Under the pieces are notes generated by a model, which saw only the letters and a program-made list of their open reading frames with translations, was not told where the DNA came from and made no database searches. From Angiostrongylus vasorum (taxonomy: Eukaryota > Nematoda > Chromadorea > Rhabditida > Metastrongylidae): a stretch of 64,000 bases of DNA. The position numbers and the translations under genes are program-made. Location of the stretch: positions 2,078,501 through 2,142,500 of the forward strand of contig JADANN010000018.1 of the NCBI GenBank assembly GCA_018806985.1, read 5' to 3'. Shown here piece by piece: positions 57,484 to 64,000 of this stretch. How positions within the stretch are numbered: the first letter of the stretch is position 1; the number at the start of each line of letters is the position of its first letter.

Positions 57484-60400
57484 ATGGAAAGCGGTCACTA
57501 CACATATCCAGCTGGTGCAATCTTCGACGAACTATCTTGGATGCCTATGCCACCAACCTATTATGCCTACCCAATGTCAGCAAGTGGACAAACTGGGTTA
57601 GTTAGTCTACACAACTAGAAGCACTTAACTGATATTCCGATTGGCAAGTTAAGAAAATAGGAAGAATTTTAGATATCCAGTGGCTATGCAACACGCATTA
57701 CCGTATCCTAGCATGGCGAACTGGTGTAGTTATAACGCAAATGGTGGGTGCAGTAACCATAAACCGTATGTCTAGACGCAAATTCTTCCTTCTTCAAGAA
57801 CAAGCTTACAGAAAAACACCCTAGAACTATTGCACTAATTTTATGCAGTAATGGTCAATTGGAAAACTAGATGTCTTTACTGAACGTATTATTTCCAATC
57901 CTGGTAGGACAGTATGTGACAGTGTCATATAAGATCATGATATCCAGATATGCCACCCTCGACGAAGTACAAGAAAAAACGGAATTTGTTTACGAAGCTA
58001 CAGCTCAGTATGCTGCAGAGAAGGTATGCAGACTTAACAGTTTATGCCAACGCTATACCAATCTAAACATCCAAAATTTCTTCTAATAAAGAAGTCCTGT
58101 TAATGGAGAAAGTGAACTAACACACATATGGCAGATTCGCTGAGAAGGAGCACATAAGACAACCTGAGCGGGACAACTTCGCCCAAATGATTGGCCTTAC
58201 TGGAGAACAAGTGACGTGGATTTGATTTTCAGTTCCTTTGATTTCACTTAAAAAATTAGGTTGCTTTTACAAATTATATCAATCAAATCATTCGCTGTTT
58301 TCTTTATGAGCAAACATGAGACTGTTACTTTATTCCATATTCAGAAAAAAAGCTGATGTTCCTGAAGATTTCGCCCTCTCCAAGGCCTGAAAAGATCAAA
58401 TTGACTGCAATCTAGTCAGCCTAACACCTCCAGAACCAAAAAAGAAAAATCACGAAACGAAACTTTAAACAGCGTTGAAAACAAAGCAGCTTCTTTGAAC
58501 GTTCACCGCTTTTATGATTCTTCCACTGAAATTTCAAGTGGAGTTCAACCTTACAACGCTCACTTGGATGAGTAATGTGCCTCTTTAATATTAAAATATC
58601 GGTCTCGAATACTACGTGAGTTTACGTGTGATAACGAGACATACATTCCTGTGGTTCATTTTTTTGACTCTTGAAATTTACCCAGAATGTTGTTTTCTAC
58701 ATAGAATTCGAGTTTTGCGCGCTCTTTCAGATTTGAGTATGAGAGTGGTAACTTCTACTTCAAAATCTTCTCCGTTATATCTCTGTGTCTCATACGCTCC
58801 AAGATAGTATTTGGCTTAACTTTAAGTTTGCCGACTAGTTGTTCTTTAACACGAATGCACAGCTGTCTATCCGTTTTGCCAGTGTAATCATCCCCGCACG
58901 ATTTACAACAGATTGGGTACACCGTACACGAAATAATGCAATCACCGTCTCTCCATTGCTAGGGCATACTATGCAATTCCGCGTTGTACACGGAAGACAG
59001 TACATGCGGTTACAATGATTATCAATCATTGTTACCGAATTCTCTCTAGCGGACATTTTTAAGTAACGTTTTACAGCCGCACTTATTTCATTGCAAACAA
59101 ATTGCAAGACAAACGGGACTTTATTCAAGCTGTTTCGAACAGTGGGTACACAGAAAAACAGCAGAGAAAAAACCCCTGAAATTGACGAGGCGAATAGCGA
59201 TTCCAGTGGCTACGAAACTCGAGATGGCTGTATAGGAAAAACCACTCCTAAAAACCATAATTTTGGCGAGAATAAAGTCCCTTTTATCTTACCCTTTCTT
59301 TCCAATGAAATAGGTGTAGCTATAAAACGTTGCTTATAAGGCCCGCTAAAGAGAATTCGGTGAAAGTGATTGGAATACCCCCGAACACTCATATGCAAGC
59401 TAGTTCGTAACTTCCTGCACGACTCTCTATGTACAAAGTAAAATTGCACAATATGCCCTAACTAATGGTGACGGTGATTGCAGGAGTCAGGGTATGGTTA
59501 ATCTGATCTCTTGTAAACATTGCCGGGTCGAATAGACTGGCAAAAAGATATGCCACTGCAAGTCCCTATGAAAGAATACATAATCGGTAAACTTAAACTA
59601 AGTACTTCACTTGGCGCGCACAGGACACCGAGACATAAAGAATATGGAAGAGAGAGAAGGGGCTGAGTGTACGAGAAAGCTTTTTTTTCAATGCGACTGG
59701 AATCTAGGTTTCATGTTGTTCCTCTATGGAGGTATTTAGACGAGTGGATCGCAGTTAACTTGATCTTTCCATGATCTAAAGAAGGCCAAATCCGCAAAAC
59801 CGTCGGCTCTTTCGTGAATACAGAATGAACTAAAACCTCGTGTTTACTCATCGGGAAAACAGTGAATTATATTACATTATTGATTTATGCCCAGGTTAAC
59901 ATAAAGTCGGCCTTAGAAATTAAATAAATGTAATCTAATAGAGATAGCTAGGTATCCCTTATGTCAGACGTCTAACGTGGTTCATCAACCATCAAAATCA
60001 ATAAGACACGATTAGACCATAAGACAGAATCGGATTTATTTGCTATATTCACGGTCTTTAAGCACTACATCACTATAAATGCTTCAAAAGTGCAAGCTAA
60101 TAGTTGACATTTCGTGTTATTCACAAAGTTCTCACTACCAGATTTCGTTATCTACACACAAACTGAAAGAAAAACAAAAAAATCCTCGTGAGAAAATAGC
60201 AGTGTTCAGGTAAAAATCTGGTTTCAAAATCAACGATATAAGCGAAAACATCGAGAAAGCAGCGTACAAGGACACACCACTGTTACCAGTTCTTCAGGAG
60301 CTAATACCAGCGTCTCTTCCGTGTCTTCATCTTCGCCAACCAACTCACCTGATTCTGCCAACTCCAAACACAATGGGTGAGATTATGACATAAGCGCTCC

Positions 60401-61448
60401 ATTAGTCCTGTTCCTTGTGGATCCAAACTCCGTGGAAAAAAATACGCCATTCTCGAATACGAACTCTTTAAAAATACCTGTACTTTATAGAAATATTTTC
60501 TAGCATCACAGAACCCACAGTTGTGCGACAAGGAAGTGCCGTCCATCTGGGAAACGAGGTAGCTTTCCAGCACAGTAATTACGCGAAGCTATACTGGGAA
60601 TCACAGGTTACTCTTCACTAATCTATCTTCATTCGCCTTTTCGTACTACGGATGTTTGCCTCTTTCTTATACGACAATGAATTTATGGAAGCAAATGGTG
60701 CCCTTATGATGTTGTTCGCGACAATCCGCATTAACTTCGTTGCGTGCAGACCTAATCGGAAGTAATTTAGTCTTCTTTAAACAAACAGAAGTCGATAGAT
60801 CTTTGTGAACAAGGTATTGACGTTAAATCTCCTTTTTGCCCTCTCACAAATCTCGTATTTTGAGCACAGAAGTTACTGTATGAGCGGGATTTTACTAAGC
60901 GCGACGCAATGATGTCAGCAAATGCCTTGTTGACCATCGCTGTGACTGTTACGCTTCGCTCGAAAATCTTAAAAAATACAAAATTTTCAAAGAACGTTTA
61001 ATATCGAACATTCTTCTAGTTAAAATATTCCTTTGGAGTAATAGTGCTTTAGAAGGATTACATGTACTTTAAGAGAAATGGGCAAAGTCTTTTCTATCAG
61101 CTTTCATCTTCGAAACTCCTCTAATATTCCAATTATCGAAGAACCACTGGCTAAGCCAAGAAAGCTGCGCTAAATCAAATGTACTGAAGTACATTAACAT
61201 CATAAAGTGCAAATTTCAACTTCAATAAATTCCTTGTGCTGACTCCGTTACAGTTCGTAAGGCGAGTGCTTACTTTAAATGCCTGATATTAAGCCTGTTT
61301 TTGTATAACAAACACGCAACATCAACGTTCTGTATCGCAATTTCAGGCCACCTATTACCCTTGCCCTAATTTTGCACAGGAGTACATTCCAGATGCTCAA
61401 GGAAAGCTCTCTCTACCAATTTGTACGGAAGACGACTTAGAATTATAG
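57484..61448 (+). CDS. Homeobox transcription factor, NK-2-class signature (7 exons, 235 aa)
   Basis: Exons: 57484-57596, 57673-57743, 57948-58023, 58135-58210, 60210-60376, 60504-60606, 61347-61448 (stop TAG). All phases fit. The homeodomain covers about residues 69-128 and includes KKKRNLFTKLQ, LQRRFAEKEHIRQPERDNFA, IGLTGEQ and VKIWFQNQRYKRKH. Counting from residue 69 puts F8, L16, F20, W48, F49, N51 and R53 exactly where homeodomains need them, which confirms three of the joins. Tyr54 (QRYK) is the mark of the NK-2 class. The N-terminal 60 residues are Tyr/Pro/Met-rich; the C-terminal half is Ser/Thr-rich, then acidic (ICTEDDLEL). It would bind DNA and act in the nucleus. The donor of exon 2 (G|GTGGGT) was chosen by phase; a nearby CC|GTATGT would break the frame. 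Helix 1 is divergent, so the orthologue is not named. Confidence 0.9.
58345..59130 (-). mobile_element. Penelope-like element, inverted member of a head-to-head pair
   Basis: The minus strand reads NKVPFVLQFVCNEISAAVKR, then a Cys-containing linker (CLPCTTRNCIVCPSNGE) into a worn GIY-YIG region. It ends near 58370-58400 with a decayed hammerhead segment (GGCCTTGGAGAGGGCGAAA). It lies in intron 4 of the homeobox gene. Confidence 0.7.
59255..59905 (+). mobile_element. Penelope-like element, plus member of a head-to-head pair
   Basis: It begins NKVPFILPFLSNEIGVAIKR (59270), mirroring the start of the minus copy about 140 bp away. The linker, a degenerate GIY-YIG region and a 3' hammerhead-like segment at about 59763-59812 follow (core lost). 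It lies in intron 4 of the homeobox gene. Confidence 0.7.
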
Positions 61449-61449
61449 A

Positions 61450-62075
61450 CACATCCGCATTTTACTGTAACGATAACACGGTCGTAATCTCAATGTTACT
61501 GCATGGTATGTGAATTATCTGTATAAAAACCAGCAGCTCTTCATTAATATGTGGAAATCGAAATCACAACCAAGGTAACATACTTCTCGTCCATCTTTGT
61601 AGGTAAATGAACTCAGTGATCCAAATACCTTCACCGAACTTCTTGTAAATAGAAATTACAGCAACCTAATGCAAAAGCACTTCGGGATCGCTCCAAGGCC
61701 TTCCTAAGTACCTTGCCTGAAATGGAATTTTAGTACTTAAGTTTTCAATTGGAATAACTGCTAACGGAATCCACTAAGCGAACAAGAGAAACGAGATCAA
61801 TAAAACCAGTTGTAAGTGAAACAGCGAGGATTCGCACAACAATATCTGGGAATATGTGTAGGTAATAACTTTACTTCCTTAAAAAGAAGTTATCACGGTG
61901 ATATTGACGGATCGATCTAATATGAGAGGAACCATGAGGAAAGTCCAAAAATGGGAAACTGAGACTGCAACCACTACCTCCAACTCTACAAAATTTCAAT
62001 GGGACATGGAACACTAACTATTTATACGAAGTAACAAAGGCTACTCCAGAGATAAAAGAGATCAACGACTCGTTT
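61450..62075. other. 3' flank of the homeobox gene, no gene seen
   Basis: An AATAAA lies at about 61799, about 350 nt after the stop, and could be the poly(A) signal of the homeobox gene. Nothing else assigned. The next gene is on the opposite strand, so the two converge. Confidence 0.4.
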
Positions 62076-62080
62076 CAACT

Positions 62081-63520
62081 TCAATACTTCGGTACTTCTT
62101 CCAGCCTTTCGAAGTCCATGCTCTCAAACACAATATCCGATTCTTGCTCTTGATCCTTTCTGATTTCCGCTTTGTTATCTTCTGCTTCCCGTAGAGCGCT
62201 TGGAACTTCAGGTTCCGACTCAGCCGGTGGAGCCAACTTCTAAAAAGACATTTGTACCATAGAGACTTTACAATATAAAACAATAAGCAATACAACACAG
62301 ATGACGCAAATTTTCATGGTGTCTGCACGATTTCAACTAACCTTCGTTTGAAGAAGACGCATAAAAGTTCATTCCAGTAATAATTGCAGAATAACTCAAT
62401 CAGTCAGGTCAAAATGAAGAAGCATCATATAAAGGACCATTTTCCACACTCAAGCATGCGAATCAAAATCACAGTAACTGTTCCAGCAGACTTAACGCTC
62501 ATCAGGAGTGTCCAAAATTTAAACACGTTCCAGTGAACTCACAAGAACTTTTAACTAGCATATAGGCGAGTAAAAAGGGTAAAAGATAAAGCTCTAGGCG
62601 TTCATCACTCCCAGAGGGATGCGCCATGCATTCCACTTAATTAACATCGCTTGAAGGTGACTGAATACACATTTGGCCTCTACAACGACTCGTGGTGGCT
62701 CACTGATGTATCAAGCCAGTGCTATTATTCTCCCAGACAGGTTTGGTAGCAATTTGCCGAACTCGGAGCGATTGAAAGCTCCGTTGGCCAGGGGCGCGGG
62801 GGTCGATCCCATACGTGTAGCAGGGGACTTCCGACCACTGCGCCACACACGTCCTTAGGCCCTTTTATAGGTACATAAGCGAGTAGTATTTTTTAATTTT
62901 TGTGGCGGCTGCATGGGACTGTATTTTCGCCGCGTGCGTTGTGCACTGGAAAATTAATCCAAAAAGGATTCCTCGTCAAATATTTAGTGTAGAGAATGGC
63001 TTTCCATGAGTCATGCTTGCCACAGCATATCTTAGTTAATCTACGAATTGAACATCACAAGTACAGCAAACAAACTCATCGCGAAAAACAAAGAGTCGGA
63101 AAATGTGCATCTAAATCAATGCGTTCAGATACTTATGCGGTAGACATCTACGTTAGAGATATATCAAGGCAACGAACTTGTATCTCACGACGGTAGTGTT
63201 CCATCGCCTGCTCGTAGCTCGCTCGCATCGATTCCATATTACTCATGTAGAAGTCGTGTACGAACGTTGACATGTGGATCGTATTTTCGATGGATATCGG
63301 CTCACCATCACTACGTTCACCACACTAGGTATGAAAACAATAGATACAAACACTGATCACCTATATTTTATAGATGTCTTTGTTAATTGCCTTTTTTATT
63401 TTTAATTAACATTTAACAATGACGTTCAATTTACGTCGAAAGACAATTTTATTTTCCACCTCACATGATGGAAAATATAGGTGATTCGGACAACATGTTT
63501 TGTCCTCCCCCGCACCTCCT
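62081..63520 (-). CDS. Unrecognised gene, three 3' exons
   Basis: Minus-strand exons 63520-63460, 63324-63178 and 62239-62081 (stop TGA) join in phase 0 with good acceptors (TTTTTCGCAG, CATACCTAG, CTTTTTAG). The product has a Cys-containing start (CCPNHLYFPSCECGERSDGE), a helical middle (DFYMSNMESMRASYEQAMEH), then a long Glu/Lys-rich tail ending RLEEVPKY. The tail may form a coiled coil. The 5' end is not found. The last exon could instead be spliced to a short exon at 62317-62282 that encodes a signal-peptide-like start (MKICVICVVLLI), giving a 64-residue secreted acidic peptide. The long intron contains a SINE-1. Confidence 0.55.
62595..62862 (-). repeat. SINE-1, inverted copy
   Basis: On the minus strand the copy begins ACGTGTGTGGCGCAGTGG (box A) and runs through the body to the end. 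It lies in the intron between exons 63324-63178 and 62239-62081. Confidence 0.75.
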
Positions 63521-63796
63521 CTGCGAAAAATATAATAATAGTAAGAATAATCGTGATAATAATAAAAAATAGTAAGCAACCCCATGATTACGCATTTTTC
63601 GCATCACAATCCCTTTTTCCATGTATGTTGTCGCTCATTTCCACAACTTTTTATGTGTTTTTATTTCACTGTTTGGTTCTTAAGTTCAGCGTATCCTGCA
63701 TGTTCTGCAATGAATCTTCCCATATTTATGGGACATATCCAACCCTTATTTGTGATGAAAAGATCCAATGACTTAATACCCTAACAATCTTTTCAG

Positions 63797-63957
63797 AAGA
63801 AAATGTTCACGTCCTTCTTGAGACCGCAAGATACAGAAAGTTCCAAGCCGTTGTCCTAAAAGAGACAACGAACAGAAAGTCGCAAAATGCTAATCAGATG
63901 GCGGGACCCCAGTTAACCGTAGAGAAAAAAAATCTGCCAAAAGTGTTGACGGCGTAG
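63797..63957 (+). CDS. Coding-like terminal exon, unrecognised
   Basis: After AATCTTTTCAG (a strong nematode acceptor) a 53-codon frame with good codon bias (ENVHVLLETARYRKFQAVVL, TVEKKNLPKVLTA) ends at TAG. A further coding-like stretch lies upstream after AAGTTCAG at 63690 (SAMNLPIFMGHIQPLF), but the phases do not fit directly. Family not recognised. Confidence 0.4.
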
Positions 63958-64000
63958 ACATTCTCGCAAACGCATCTGTTATCCACCATATAGTCTCTAA

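Noticed and set aside
57673..57778. Homeobox gene ending early at TAG 57773 or splicing at CC|GTATGT
   Set aside because: Either choice destroys the homeodomain frame; the donor at 57743/57744 restores F8, L16 and F20 at the right places.
1..64000. CRISPR arrays, operons or bacterial contamination
   Set aside because: No regularly spaced repeats and no runs of intact prokaryote-type genes; spliced exons and eukaryotic transposons occur across the window.

Overview
This window looks like nuclear DNA of a nematode, most likely a strongylid (hookworm-like) worm. It is AT-rich. Genes are split into short exons, with small introns mixed with kilobase introns packed with repeats. It carries RTE-clade LINEs, Penelope-like elements with a GIY-YIG domain, mariner remnants and several tRNA-derived SINE-like families. 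Nothing looks bacterial or viral. All gene models were built by eye from reading frame, splice sites and intron phase, so exon edges are predictions.

Three genes are well supported. (1) A CCCH zinc-finger protein, + strand, 2048-4101, five exons, 188 residues. (2) Cytosolic tryptophan--tRNA ligase, - strand, 53798 down to 42342, eleven exons in consistent phase, 403 residues; its last intron is about 5.4 kb and holds a nearly complete RTE LINE. (3) A homeobox gene with an NK-2-class signature, + strand, 57484-61448, seven exons, 235 residues; a 2-kb intron splits the homeodomain before residue 45 and holds two Penelope-like fragments head to head. A fourth gene is partly resolved at the right end (- strand, 63520-62081). 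Coding-like exons of unrecognised genes lie at 316-755, 6497-7063, 20031-20166, 27440-28581, 31304-32191, 34587-36268, 39358-41368 and 63797-63957.

Layout: 0-6.4 kb, gene edge, CCCH gene and copies of a repeat called R4 here. 6.4-11.8 kb, unknown gene, dead mariner, Penelope-like ends and two foldback elements that contain hammerhead-like sequences. 13-17.6 kb, old RTE LINE split by a (TA)n tract, then a cluster of Penelope-like copies in both orientations. 17.6-36.3 kb, sparse unknown exons, a mariner remnant, a long hairpin around (TA)n and scattered SINEs. 36.5-39 kb, truncated RTE LINE with nested insertions. 39-41.5 kb, unknown gene(s). 42.3-53.8 kb, tRNA ligase. 57.5-61.5 kb, homeobox gene. 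62-64 kb, two further gene ends.

The most interesting layer is RNA-based. At least three sites keep a hammerhead ribozyme core (CUGANGA, a short helix, GAAA, then a self-complementary ACGU or a variant). The best, at 50251-50292, has a perfect 7-bp stem I. These sites sit at Penelope-like 3' ends or inside foldback elements. Minimal hammerheads in Penelope-like elements are known in other animals; their packaging inside long inverted repeats here deserves a look.
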